Positions 55,660-63,410 of a stretch of 64,000 bases of DNA are shown here, piece by piece. Origin of the DNA: a virus. Every line of letters begins with the position of its first letter. Position 1 is the first letter of the stretch. A model generated the notes under the pieces. That model had not been told where the DNA came from. It ran no database searches and saw nothing but the letters and a program-made list of their open reading frames with translations. The position numbers were made by a program, and so were the translations under genes. Location: positions 31,474 through 95,473 of IMG/VR virus record IMGVR_UViG_3300042448_001752. One strand, written 5' to 3'.

Positions 55660-58600
55660 TCAATTTTGAGCAGTAGTTGAGGTTATTATAATTGGAACAC
55701 CACAGTTTGCGGTTGTTACTGTAAAAGAATAGTTTATTTCAAAAACTTGGTCAATAGATAATACAGAGTTGTTGTATGAACCAATACTTAATTGAGCATT
55801 CGAAATAAATCCGGTACAAAATGATGAAGGTACCATTGCCTGTAAATAAACCGATACCACAGCACCTGTTTGAACTGAAAAAGTATTTGAATAGACACCA
55901 GCAGCTAAGCTAGATTGAAACGTATATACTATAACACCATTAACTTTTATATTACCCGTTGTCCAAGAACAATAGGTTTTTGTGTGAGTGTAAGACATGG
56001 TACAAGGTTGTGGTGTTACAGTTGTTGTTGTTGTTGTTGTTGGTGTTGCCGCCGCAGAACAAGCATTACAACTAGGGTATGTTGAGAAACCAGTGAAGTA
56101 ATTACCAGACCAAGTAATTACATTTGTGTTTGGGGAAAATTGTCCCGGTGAACATAAGGAAGAGCCAATAAATTTCCAACACACCCCTGTAGTAGGGTTA
56201 CGTAAAACATTCCCAACAATAGTTGTTGGTGTTGCCGGTACAGTTTGAACTAAGACCTGCAGGGTACTAGATGAATTGTTATTATTGTTAGTACAATCTG
56301 TAAACACATAATAAGTTAAACATGGAGTTGGAGTTACGGTTGATGATGGTGTTGGAGGTAATCCTGATGTTACGGTAGGAGTTGGCGTTTGTGTTGGTGT
56401 TTGGGTTGGCGTATTTGTTGGTGTACTTGTTGGCGTAATAACACAGTTTAAACAATCACCTAAATTAGAAAAACCAAAAGGACCTGCAAGTAAATCCATT
56501 TGGTTAATACCTATGATATCGTTGTTTACCCCAATATAACTCACACATTTTGACACACCATCAACAAGTGATTCAAAAACCATATATATTTCTATATCAA
56601 GACCTGGAGTTGGGTTCTCAAGGACACTTGTTGTATAATACATACTACCATTAAAACAGTCTTGGAATTGTTTACTTGATGGACATTTAATTAAGTCATT
56701 AACAGTATTAAATGTTACGTTTCCTAAAAAGTCACACGGTCTGTCAATTGCGGGTGTAGGTGTTGGTGTGGTTGTTACTGTAGGTGTTGGTGTTGGTGTA
56801 ATAGAACTAATCGTTGCATCAACACTAACATTTGAACATACATTTATTGGTGTCTGAGTAGGTGTCTGAGTAGGTGTTGGGGTCTGAGTAGGTGTTTGCG
56901 TTGGAGTAGGAGTAAAGTCACAATCAAATAATGCCGTAAAGTCAACATCACACGGTAATGTAGGTGTTGGCGTTGGTGTAGGACAAATACCTGCAAGTAA
57001 ATTGTCGTCACATAAATCAGGACAAATACTATAACAAGGTGATTTACCCGATAATAAACAAATACCACCTAAACTGGTCGATAAACACCATTGAGTGTTT
57101 GTCGTGTCATAATAAATAAATAATGAATTTAATGTACCAACCCAATAAAAATTAATACCATAAGCACCAACTCTTACGTAGTTATCGTCCCATAAGACAT
57201 TGCCCGTATCATATAAACAATAGTTTATTACCGTACAAAAACCTACAGGTATTGATGTTTCAGTTGGTGTTGGCGTTGGTGTTTCAGTTGGTGTAGGAGT
57301 ATTTGTTGGTGTTTGGGTTGGAGTTTCGGTTGGTGTAGGAGTATTTGTTGGTGTTTGGGTCAGCCCATTTGTTGGCGTATTTGTTGGTGTTTCAGTTGGT
57401 GTTGGTGTTTGGGTTGGTGTATTTGTTGGTGTTTCAGTTGGAGTATTTGTTGGAGTTTCAGTTGGTGTTTGGGTTGGTGTTTCAGTTGGTGTTGGTGTTG
57501 GTGTTTCATTTGGGGTTGGAGTATTTGTTGGTGTAGGTGTATTTGTTGGTGTTTCAGTTGGCGTATTTGTTGGTGTTTCAGTATTTGTTGGTGTATTTGT
57601 TGGTGTTTCAGTATTTGTTGGAGTATTTGTTGGAGTATTTGTTGGTGTTTCAGTTGGAGTATTTGTTGGAGTATTTGTTGGGGTATTTGTTGGTGTTTCA
57701 GTTGGCGTTGGTGTAACTGTTGGTGTTGGAGTATTTGTTGGAGTATTTGTTGGTGTAGGTGTATTTGTTGGTGTTTCAGTTGGCGTATTTGTTGGTGTTA
57801 CAGTATTTGTTGGGGTAACTGTTGATGTAGGTGTATTTGTTGGGGTATTTGTTGGGGTATTAGTCGGAGTTTGAGTCGGCGTTTGAGTCGGAGTATTTGT
57901 TGGAGTTACAGTATTTGTTGGAGTATTAGTTACAGTATTTGTTGGAGTATTTGTTGGAGTATTTGTTGGAGTATTTGTTGGTGTTTCAGTTGGAGTATTT
58001 GTTGGAGTTACAGTGTTTGTTGGAGTATTAGTTGGCGTAGATGTTGGAGTTTCAGTTGGGCTTGGTGTAGGAGTATTTGTTGGAGTTATTGTATTTGTTG
58101 GTGTTACAGTATTAGTTGGAGTATTAGTTGGAGTATTAGTCGGTGTATTAGTTGGTGTATTTGTTGGAGTTACAGTATTAGTTGGCGTTATTGTATTTGT
58201 TGGTGTTGAAGTATTTGTTGGAGTATTAGTTGGAGTTGTTGTTGGTGTTGGTGGAGGATTTGTTGAGGTAAGAGTTGGGGTGGGTGTTGGAGTTTCAGTT
58301 GGACTTGGTGTAGGAGTATTTGTTGGAGTTACAGTATTTGTTGGTGTTGGTGTATTTGATGGTGTTGAAGTATTTGTTGGTGTTATTGTATTTGTTGGTG
58401 TTGATGTATTTGTTGGCGTTATTGTATTTGTTGGTGTTACAGTATTAGTTGGAGTATTAGTCGGCGTATTAGTCGGCGTATTAGTTGGAGTATTAGTTGG
58501 AGTTGGAGTTGGGGTTGGGGTTTGGGTTGGAGTGTTAGTTGGAGTTGGAGTTGGGGTAGGTGTTGGGCTAAGTGGTGGTGTACAATACCAACTTGGAGCA

Positions 58601-59154
58601 TTACACATGTTTAGAGTAACAGTTACAGTTGAATAAGTTGCGTTAGTTTTAACGTCATTAATATATAAATATGGAATTGGGTTTAGTATATTAACACACA
58701 TGTTGAATGTACCAGGCACCTCAAATGGGTATGATAAAGTTTCTCCAAGCTGACAATTATACATGTCAACAAATACTACTCCGTCAACTGCAGGGTCAGT
58801 ATTACCTACGGCATCATTTAAGTCCTTAGAATCAATATAAATGTCAACACACGTACAAGTTGGTAATGGTATAATATTGGGACTTTGACATTTTGCCGTA
58901 TGGTCGACCATACAAGCGGCACAACCACCTCCAGGTGTATACTCAAAATAGGTGTTAACACTATTATAGTGAGTCTCAACATAACCAGCAAGTTTGGCCT
59001 CCCAACATACATCATTTGTGTCATAATAAATTTTACCTGCAATAAACTCTGAGTTTGTAACTCCATCAATTGTTGGCGTACATGGCCTAATAATTACTGC
59101 ATTGTTAAAACAACATCTTAAAAATACTGTATTACATTCTGGTATTTGCGGCAT
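55660..59154 (-). CDS. Giant Cys-rich and Pro/Thr-repeat surface protein, 1164 aa
   Basis: A minus-strand gene in an otherwise rightward region. Cys-rich domains (residues 1-190; about 640-745; about 830-940; 965-1050) are separated by Pro/Thr linkers. The longest linker, about residues 195-635, is made almost only of Pro-Thr units alternating with Asn, Gln or Glu ([19 protein letters not shown]), like a mucin-type stalk. The last domain ends in a strand-rich segment. Such a rod would hold receptor-binding domains far from the particle; Thr would be natural sites for O-glycosylation. Two TATTTATA/C elements, both in minus orientation, precede it and its minus-strand neighbour. No signal peptide is visible, so it is probably a virion protein. 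Confidence 0.7.
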   Translation of the reverse strand: MPQIPECNTVFLRCCFNNAVIIRPCTPTIDGVTNSEFIAGKIYYDTNDVCWEAKLAGYVETHYNSVNTYFEYTPGGGCAACMVDHTAKCQSPNIIPLPTCTCVDIYIDSKDLNDAVGNTDPAVDGVVFVDMYNCQLGETLSYPFEVPGTFNMCVNILNPIPYLYINDVKTNATYSTVTVTLNMCNAPSWYCTPPLSPTPTPTPTPTNTPTQTPTPTPTPTNTPTNTPTNTPTNTPTNTVTPTNTITPTNTSTPTNTITPTNTSTPSNTPTPTNTVTPTNTPTPSPTETPTPTPTLTSTNPPPTPTTTPTNTPTNTSTPTNTITPTNTVTPTNTPTNTPTNTPTNTPTNTVTPTNTITPTNTPTPSPTETPTSTPTNTPTNTVTPTNTPTETPTNTPTNTPTNTPTNTVTNTPTNTVTPTNTPTQTPTQTPTNTPTNTPTNTPTSTVTPTNTVTPTNTPTETPTNTPTPTNTPTNTPTPTVTPTPTETPTNTPTNTPTNTPTETPTNTPTNTPTNTETPTNTPTNTETPTNTPTETPTNTPTPTNTPTPNETPTPTPTETPTQTPTETPTNTPTETPTNTPTQTPTPTETPTNTPTNGLTQTPTNTPTPTETPTQTPTNTPTPTETPTPTPTETSIPVGFCTVINYCLYDTGNVLWDDNYVRVGAYGINFYWVGTLNSLFIYYDTTNTQWCLSTSLGGICLLSGKSPCYSICPDLCDDNLLAGICPTPTPTPTLPCDVDFTALFDCDFTPTPTQTPTQTPTPTQTPTQTPINVCSNVSVDATISSITPTPTPTVTTTPTPTPAIDRPCDFLGNVTFNTVNDLIKCPSSKQFQDCFNGSMYYTTSVLENPTPGLDIEIYMVFESLVDGVSKCVSYIGVNNDIIGINQMDLLAGPFGFSNLGDCLNCVITPTSTPTNTPTQTPTQTPTPTVTSGLPPTPSSTVTPTPCLTYYVFTDCTNNNNNSSSTLQVLVQTVPATPTTIVGNVLRNPTTGVCWKFIGSSLCSPGQFSPNTNVITWSGNYFTGFSTYPSCNACSAAATPTTTTTTTVTPQPCTMSYTHTKTYCSWTTGNIKVNGVIVYTFQSSLAAGVYSNTFSVQTGAVVSVYLQAMVPSSFCTGFISNAQLSIGSYNNSVLSIDQVFEINYSFTVTTANCGVPIIITSTTAQN
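57245..58580 (-). repeat. Minisatellite coding for the Pro/Thr stalk
   Basis: About 1.3 kb of degenerate 12-base and 6-base repeats; on the plus strand the commonest unit is GTATTTGTTGGA or GTTTCAGTTGGT (Thr-Asn-Thr-Pro or Thr-Glu-Thr-Pro on the coding strand). Units vary in the third bases but keep the reading frame. Runs such as 57937-57990 are nearly perfect. Slippage could change stalk length between phage relatives. Confidence 0.9.
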
Positions 59155-59190
59155 TTATTTTAGTTTTTTTGTTATATGGTTATCTCAGTC

Positions 59191-59198
59191 TATAAATA
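59191..59198 (-). promoter_or_regulatory. TATTTATA element upstream of the minus-strand 1164-aa gene
   Basis: Reads TATTTATA on the minus strand, 36 bases before the ATG at 59154. The surrounding 190-base gap (59155-59344) holds no other clear feature; a 41-codon minus open frame at 59180-59305 is too weak to call. Confidence 0.5.
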
Positions 59199-59344
59199 CC
59201 TTTAAGGTTCTTTTTATTTTTAAAAAAAATTGTAATACAAATAACGTTTTTTACAAATTTCTCACTTAACCCAACGTAAATTTGTTGTATATTAATTAAT
59301 TTCATATTCCATTCCTATAATAGTATCAATTTAGGTTTTAATGG

Positions 59345-59560
59345 TTATAAACTTAAATAAGTGATAACTTCACAACTATTATTATCAATAACCTTTAGAT
59401 TAAAACTTAACTGACTTCCCATAACTGACGGAATAACAAACGAGTATGGCGCCGAATTGATTGTGTCAATATAAATACATATTGTTATTGGGTCGTCACA
59501 AAGATAAATATCAAATGGAGATGCTCCTGTAATGTTGTTAATTGTTATATTTGTTGACAT
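59345..59560 (-). CDS. Small strand-rich protein related to fibre domains, 71 aa
   Basis: A 71-aa strand-rich protein (ITINNITGASPFDIYLCDD, APYSFVIPSVMGSQLSFNLK, DNNSCEVITYLS) whose plan (a lone strand-rich domain ending in an Asn-Cys pair) recalls the repeat units of the fibre proteins here. It is upstream of and in the same direction as the 1164-aa gene. A TATTTATC on the minus strand (59576-59583) lies 15 bases before its ATG. Perhaps a fibre tip or decoration domain encoded alone. Confidence 0.7.
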   Translation of the reverse strand: MSTNITINNITGASPFDIYLCDDPITICIYIDTINSAPYSFVIPSVMGSQLSFNLKVIDNNSCEVITYLSL

Positions 59561-59575
59561 TGAGATTTCTTTTTA

Positions 59576-59583
59576 GATAAATA
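59576..59583 (-). promoter_or_regulatory. TATTTATC element upstream of the 71-aa minus-strand gene
   Basis: Reads TATTTATC on the minus strand, 15 bases before the ATG. The gap between this and the rightward primase gene (59561-59636) would hold divergent start signals; I see no obvious one for the primase. Confidence 0.45.
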
Positions 59584-59636
59584 TAATCAGAGCCAAAAAC
59601 TTGTGAAGGTTGATTAACTTAATATTTTTAATTATT

Positions 59637-60548
59637 ATGTGTTATATGTCAGACGATAAAGAAATTTTATTAGAATTACTTAGGGAAATCCTTGGTGATG
59701 AAAAACAACATTATGAGTCTAAAGGGCAAATCGCGTTCGACTGTGTAATATGTGATGAAGATAGACATAAAGGTAATTTAGAGGTTAACTACTTACATCA
59801 CGTATATAAATGCTGGAGTTGTGGTGACGTTAATAATACTAAAGGACCTCTTGGTAAATTATTTGACCAATTTGGAAATAAAAAACAAAAAAAAGTCTAT
59901 AAACTACTACAACCCGAAGAGTTTAAACCCAAAGAAGAAAAATTTCAAAAATTAAGACTACCTGAAAGTTTTACTTTATTTAAGGACTCAAGTACCGTTT
60001 ATCCTGTTAGAAGACAAGCCTACAACTACTTAAAGAACCGTGGTATTGGTGATGATATTATTGAAAAATATGGTATTGGATTTTGTGATAATGGTTCCCA
60101 TAAAGGTAGAATTATTGTACCATCGTATGATAAGAAAGGTGAACTAACTTATTATATCGCAAGAAGTTGGGACCCAAACACACGAGCTAAATATAAAAAT
60201 CCACAAGCGGAAAAAGATAAAATAATCTTCAACGAACACTTAATTGATTGGAAAAAAGATATATTTTTAGTTGAGGGTGTTTTTGACGGGTTTTTCCTAC
60301 CAAATAGTATTGCAATGTTGGGTAAACATATGAGTGAATTATTATTTAACTCGTTATACAATAAAGCAAAAAAAAATATAATAATTTCATTGGATGGCGA
60401 CGCTTGGGACAATTCAACTAGATTATACGAAGAATTAAACGGTGGTGGTCTATATGGTAAAATAAAACTATTAAAATTACCAAAAGATAAAGACGTTTGT
60501 GATTTAAAAGGTGAAATTAACGACTATTATTATACTATGAAGTTTTAA
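59637..60548 (+). CDS. gp61: DNA primase, DnaG/T4 gp61-like
   Basis: Makes RNA primers on the lagging strand, working with the gp41-like helicase. A zinc motif occupies residues 36-62 (CVICDEDRHKG, KCWSCG; Cys36, Cys39, Cys59, Cys62). The TOPRIM catalytic domain shows Glu213 (IFLVEGVFDG) and Asp253 with Asp255 (ISLDGDAWD). The length, 303 aa, is near T4 gp61 (342 aa). Start uncertain: ATG at 59637 (after an AT-rich leader) or ATG at 59646 (MSDDKEILL); an in-frame TTG at 59610 is less likely. It starts a run of rightward genes with short gaps. Confidence 0.9.
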   Translation: MCYMSDDKEILLELLREILGDEKQHYESKGQIAFDCVICDEDRHKGNLEVNYLHHVYKCWSCGDVNNTKGPLGKLFDQFGNKKQKKVYKLLQPEEFKPKEEKFQKLRLPESFTLFKDSSTVYPVRRQAYNYLKNRGIGDDIIEKYGIGFCDNGSHKGRIIVPSYDKKGELTYYIARSWDPNTRAKYKNPQAEKDKIIFNEHLIDWKKDIFLVEGVFDGFFLPNSIAMLGKHMSELLFNSLYNKAKKNIIISLDGDAWDNSTRLYEELNGGGLYGKIKLLKLPKDKDVCDLKGEINDYYYTMKF

Positions 60549-60549
60549 T

Positions 60550-60897
60550 ATGGAAATTGGTAAATTAATTAAAGTTAAAGTTGGTGATATCAAAGCTCCT
60601 GAATGTATTGTTTGGACGACGGACAATTTAGATATGGTTGATGAAATTATTAAGAATTACGATGTGAATATTAGTGCTATTAAGATATCAAAAGATTTTA
60701 AACTCATTGATGGTGGTCATCGACTTTGCATACTTTGGGAAGAATATGGGGATAAACATGAGATAATGGTTAGACAAGTTCCAATCAATCAATGGTTGTT
60801 TTATACCATATTATTTACGTTTTTACCAATATTATTTCCCGTGGGAATTGTTTTGAGGGTTTTAAAACAAAAAAAAAATAAAAAAAAATGGAATTAA
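60550..60897 (+). CDS. ParB/Srx-like domain protein with a C-terminal membrane helix, 115 aa
   Basis: It starts 1 base after the primase stop. Residues 1-75 contain the ParB/sulfiredoxin-type signature KLIDGGHRLCILWEEYG (Asp-Gly-Gly-His-Arg at 54-58), which in relatives binds a nucleotide. From residue 81 the chain becomes a membrane helix (WLFYTILFTFLPILFPVGIV) and a basic end (KQKKNKKKW). A membrane-anchored ParB-like domain is unusual. It ends 10 bases inside the next gene. A kinase/nuclease-like role in host takeover is possible, but the function is unknown. Confidence 0.6.
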   Translation: MEIGKLIKVKVGDIKAPECIVWTTDNLDMVDEIIKNYDVNISAIKISKDFKLIDGGHRLCILWEEYGDKHEIMVRQVPINQWLFYTILFTFLPILFPVGIVLRVLKQKKNKKKWN

Positions 60898-61748
60898 ATA
60901 AGATTGCGGAAGAAATTCGAGAGATTTTACAGAAAAGGAGAGATGAGTTAGATTTAACCTTTGTGGAGGACACTCACACATATTATATGAAGGATTTAGA
61001 TGGTAATATCAAAGATGATTACCCTTCGGTGAGTAAGGTTATGAAATATTTTTACGAGGAGTTTGATAGTGAAGGTATCTCTTTAAGAAAGGCTAAGGGT
61101 GACCTTGAAGTCCAACAACAATTACTTGATGAGTGGAAAGCTGCTGGTGATTATTCTACAAACATGGGTAGTAGAGTACACTATTTGTTAGAGAAGAAAC
61201 TTATAGAAATGTTTGGTAATTACAAGGAAGTGCGACAACCAATTTTTGATTGTGACTTTACACAGATACTTAAAGGTGATTCAATGGTCTCGGCTGGAAG
61301 TGATTATTTAAATCTTATGATTGAAAGAGGTGCGGTGTTATTAGATACTGAGATTGTGTTAGGTGACCCTGAATTAGGTTATACAGGACAACCTGATAAG
61401 GTGTGGTTAATCTTTAATAAAGAAATGACCGAGTTTGGTTTGATAATTACCGATTGGAAATCCAATAAACCTAAAAACTTTGAACAGACTCATTTTACGA
61501 CAAAAATGAAATACCCATTTCAAAAACACCCAAACAATGCTTTAGGTCACTATTTCACACAATTACCATTCTATGGTAAATTGTTACTTAAAATGTTGAA
61601 GGGTACTAAATATGAAAATATTAAACTATACGGATGTATTGTTGTTTTAGTAAAAGAGATTGGTGAGTATGAGGAATTTAGAGTACCTAAAGAAGTAATT
61701 ACAACTATTCTTGATATGGATATGAAAAAATATTTGACTAAAAAATAA
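60888..61748 (+). CDS. PD-(D/E)XK nuclease (RecB/Cas4-like)
   Basis: A 286-aa metal-dependent DNA nuclease. The motifs fall in order: a His in RVHYLLE (His98) as in the RecB-type His motif, Glu155, Asp170 (GYTGQPDKVW), Asp189 and Lys191 (IITDWKSNK), and the Q-x-x-x-Y motif (Gln225, Tyr229 in QLPFYGKL). This is the RecB/Cas4 nuclease pattern. It overlaps the preceding gene by 10 bases and is followed by small genes. It could process DNA ends for recombination or degrade host DNA. Confidence 0.85.
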   Translation: MELNKIAEEIREILQKRRDELDLTFVEDTHTYYMKDLDGNIKDDYPSVSKVMKYFYEEFDSEGISLRKAKGDLEVQQQLLDEWKAAGDYSTNMGSRVHYLLEKKLIEMFGNYKEVRQPIFDCDFTQILKGDSMVSAGSDYLNLMIERGAVLLDTEIVLGDPELGYTGQPDKVWLIFNKEMTEFGLIITDWKSNKPKNFEQTHFTTKMKYPFQKHPNNALGHYFTQLPFYGKLLLKMLKGTKYENIKLYGCIVVLVKEIGEYEEFRVPKEVITTILDMDMKKYLTKK

Positions 61749-61767
61749 AAAATAACTATATTTTATT

Positions 61768-61860
61768 ATGAAAAATAATATAACATTGGTATGGGTGCAT
61801 ACCACAACTTTGGATTATTTTATTCCAAATGGATTAACAATAAATTATATAATTAAATAA
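61768..61860 (+). CDS. Possible small peptide, 30 aa
   Basis: A 30-codon open frame that fills the gap after the nuclease and ends 1 base before the next ATG, the spacing normal here. It starts MKNNITLVWVHTTTLDYF after an A/T-rich leader. It also spans a hairpin (TGGTATG with CATACCA). The tight junction makes it plausible, but no family match or coding bias is demonstrated. Confidence 0.35.
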   Translation: MKNNITLVWVHTTTLDYFIPNGLTINYIIK

Positions 61861-61861
61861 A

Positions 61862-62098
61862 ATGGAAGATATTTTAAAACCAAAAATTGACCTTAAAAAA
61901 CAACCAACTGTTGAATGTGAAAAATGTTCCTCAAAATATTTTAAAGAAGTTGTTTTGATAAAAAAAGTTTCTAAACTAATGACTGGTAGTTTTGATGATA
62001 CGTTAGTTCCATTCCCAACATACCGATGTGATGATTGTGGGCATGTTAATTCGGATTTTGTGTTATTTGACGAAGGTAATAATACTAATTTAGTTTAA
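61862..62098 (+). CDS. Zinc-ribbon protein, 78 aa
   Basis: A 78-aa protein with a zinc ribbon formed by two CxxC pairs: Cys19 and Cys22 (VECEKCSS) and Cys56 and Cys59 (RCDDCGHVN). The loop between them is long (34 residues). It is followed after 1 base by the next gene. Small phage zinc ribbons can bind DNA, RNA or host polymerase; the role here is unknown. Confidence 0.8.
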   Translation: MEDILKPKIDLKKQPTVECEKCSSKYFKEVVLIKKVSKLMTGSFDDTLVPFPTYRCDDCGHVNSDFVLFDEGNNTNLV

Positions 62099-62099
62099 G

Positions 62100-62321
62100 A
62101 TGGACTATAAAGAATTTTACATTTGGTTAGATGGGTTTATGACAAATAGATGTTGGACAACAATTAAACAGATTGACATTCAAAGCATTCAAGATAAAAT
62201 GAAAGAAGTTAAAGATGATTTACCTAAATTAGGTGGTAATAAGTTATCTAATGAATTTATACCAAACGCGGCACCAACCAATCCTTTAAGAGATATGATT
62301 TGGGATATCCAAAAAAAATAG
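62100..62321 (+). CDS. Small protein of unknown function, 73 aa
   Basis: Not recognised. It begins YKEFYIWLDGFMTNRCW, then a charged helix (IQSIQDKMKEVKDDL). The N-terminal aromatic-rich segment resembles short conserved proteins of other large phages, but no function is known to me. It starts 1 base after the zinc-ribbon gene and is 10 bases before the next ATG. Confidence 0.7.
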   Translation: MDYKEFYIWLDGFMTNRCWTTIKQIDIQSIQDKMKEVKDDLPKLGGNKLSNEFIPNAAPTNPLRDMIWDIQKK

Positions 62322-62331
62322 TAATGTGATT

Positions 62332-62664
62332 ATGATTGAAGATATTAAAGTTATACACCTTAAGAGTAATGCTCAACAACTTGAAACATGGATTGCCATG
62401 TTAAATGGTGAAATTATAGGCCACATATATATGGAACGAGAAGAAAGTAATAAAATAAAATTCTTAGATGCTTGGGTACATGAGGAACATAGACTAAAAG
62501 GTGTTTTTAGAATGTTGTGGGATACTAGATGGGAATATGTTAAAACTCGTTATAGTGGATATACAGTATATGCTTGGTGTAAACCAGGTTCATTACCATT
62601 ATTAATTGAAAAAGGATTCACTGAAGGTGAGACATCAACTTATGTTGAAAAAATAATAGAATAA
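62332..62664 (+). CDS. GNAT-fold N-acetyltransferase
   Basis: A 110-aa short GNAT enzyme. The acetyl-CoA binding segment is AWVHEEHRLKGVFRMLWDTRW (the usual V-x-x-x-x-R-x-x-G-x), preceded by the strand IGHIYMEREE and followed by YTVYAWCKPGSLPLLIEKGF, the typical C-terminal strand. The ATG at 62332 is preferred to a GTG six bases upstream. The acetylated substrate is unknown; host-takeover modification or antibiotic/small-molecule acetylation are both possible. Confidence 0.75.
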   Translation: MIEDIKVIHLKSNAQQLETWIAMLNGEIIGHIYMEREESNKIKFLDAWVHEEHRLKGVFRMLWDTRWEYVKTRYSGYTVYAWCKPGSLPLLIEKGFTEGETSTYVEKIIE

Positions 62665-62677
62665 ATAAATTAAAACT

Positions 62678-63013
62678 ATGAAAAACTTATTAACCATCAT
62701 TGTTAGTACATCAATTCTTATTGGAATATTTGCCGCCATTATCAATAATAGAGCGAATACCAAATTCAGTGGAGTAATAAAAGATAAAGAAAGAATAATT
62801 GATAGTCTTAAAAAAAACCCCCATGTAGACACTCTATGGTTATCATTACCTGAAGACTCCATTAAGGTTCAAATAGGAAAACAATTAAAAAAAATTCAAT
62901 CTCAAAGGGATAGAAATCGGGCGTTGAAAGAATATATTATTTTTTTAGAAAATGATAACCAATTTTTAGGTAGTGTTCTTGCAGAGAAAGAATTAAAAGA
63001 CGGTATCAAATAA
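62678..63013 (+). CDS. Membrane-anchored coiled-coil protein, 111 aa
   Basis: A single N-terminal membrane helix (NLLTIIVSTSILIGIFAAII, residues 3-22) is followed by a charged helical domain (KDKERIIDSLKK, KKIQSQRDRNRALKEYII), so the product is probably held in the inner membrane. The plan recalls phage spanins and superinfection exclusion proteins, but no lysis genes are near. Function unknown. Confidence 0.65.
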   Translation: MKNLLTIIVSTSILIGIFAAIINNRANTKFSGVIKDKERIIDSLKKNPHVDTLWLSLPEDSIKVQIGKQLKKIQSQRDRNRALKEYIIFLENDNQFLGSVLAEKELKDGIK

Positions 63014-63039
63014 TAAATAAATTACTAAAAACATAAAAA

Positions 63040-63285
63040 ATGAAAAAAAGAACACTTAACGAGTTAAGACAAGAAAAAGAATTTGGTTACAAACCACCGG
63101 TAGATAAGAAAACAAAACCGGAACAAATTTTTGAGATTAAAATTACCATAACAGATGGAGAAAAAAAAATAAAATCAAAAATTAATGTTTCCGATTATAA
63201 AACATCAAAAGAATTACATAACGTTAGTTTAGTTGATGAAACAGTGGCCGCTTTATTAGTTGAATTTGAAAATAATATCAAATAA
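63040..63285 (+). CDS. Small protein of unknown function, 81 aa
   Basis: Not recognised. An N-terminal basic segment (KKRTLNELRQEKEFGYKPPV) leads into a strand-rich small domain (FEIKITITDGEKKIKSKINV, TVAALLVEFEN). It follows the membrane protein gene by 26 bases. The plan suggests a small soluble accessory protein. Confidence 0.65.
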   Translation: MKKRTLNELRQEKEFGYKPPVDKKTKPEQIFEIKITITDGEKKIKSKINVSDYKTSKELHNVSLVDETVAALLVEFENNIK

Positions 63286-63296
63286 TAGAAGTAAAA

Positions 63297-63398
63297 ATGA
63301 TTGATATGTTATATAGATTAAGATATAAATTATTAAAATATGTGTTGTATAATCAACGTAAGATTGATAAAACAACAAAGATTACCCTAAACGATTAA
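63297..63398 (+). CDS. Small peptide, 33 aa
   Basis: A 33-codon open frame (MIDMLYRLRYKLLKYVLYNQ, then a basic tail) 11 bases after the previous stop and 12 bases before the cysteine synthase start. It is basic and amphipathic, with a predicted helix. The spacing fits a gene; the small size and lack of a known family keep this tentative. Confidence 0.5.
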   Translation: MIDMLYRLRYKLLKYVLYNQRKIDKTTKITLND

Positions 63399-63410
63399 AC
63401 TTAATTTAAA

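Noticed and set aside
57245-58580. Repeat block considered as a CRISPR array
   Set aside because: Units are 6-12 bases, keep a reading frame, and have no unique spacers.
57313-58636. Long rightward open frames rich in Trp-Cys or Val-Gly repeats opposite the Pro/Thr stalk
   Set aside because: They are the reverse reading of the minisatellite; the leftward frame gives a sensible stalk between Cys-rich domains, and the element upstream is in minus orientation.
59180-59305. 41-codon minus-strand open frame between the two leftward genes
   Set aside because: Low-complexity, overlaps the TATTTATA element, has no own upstream element and no recognisable features.
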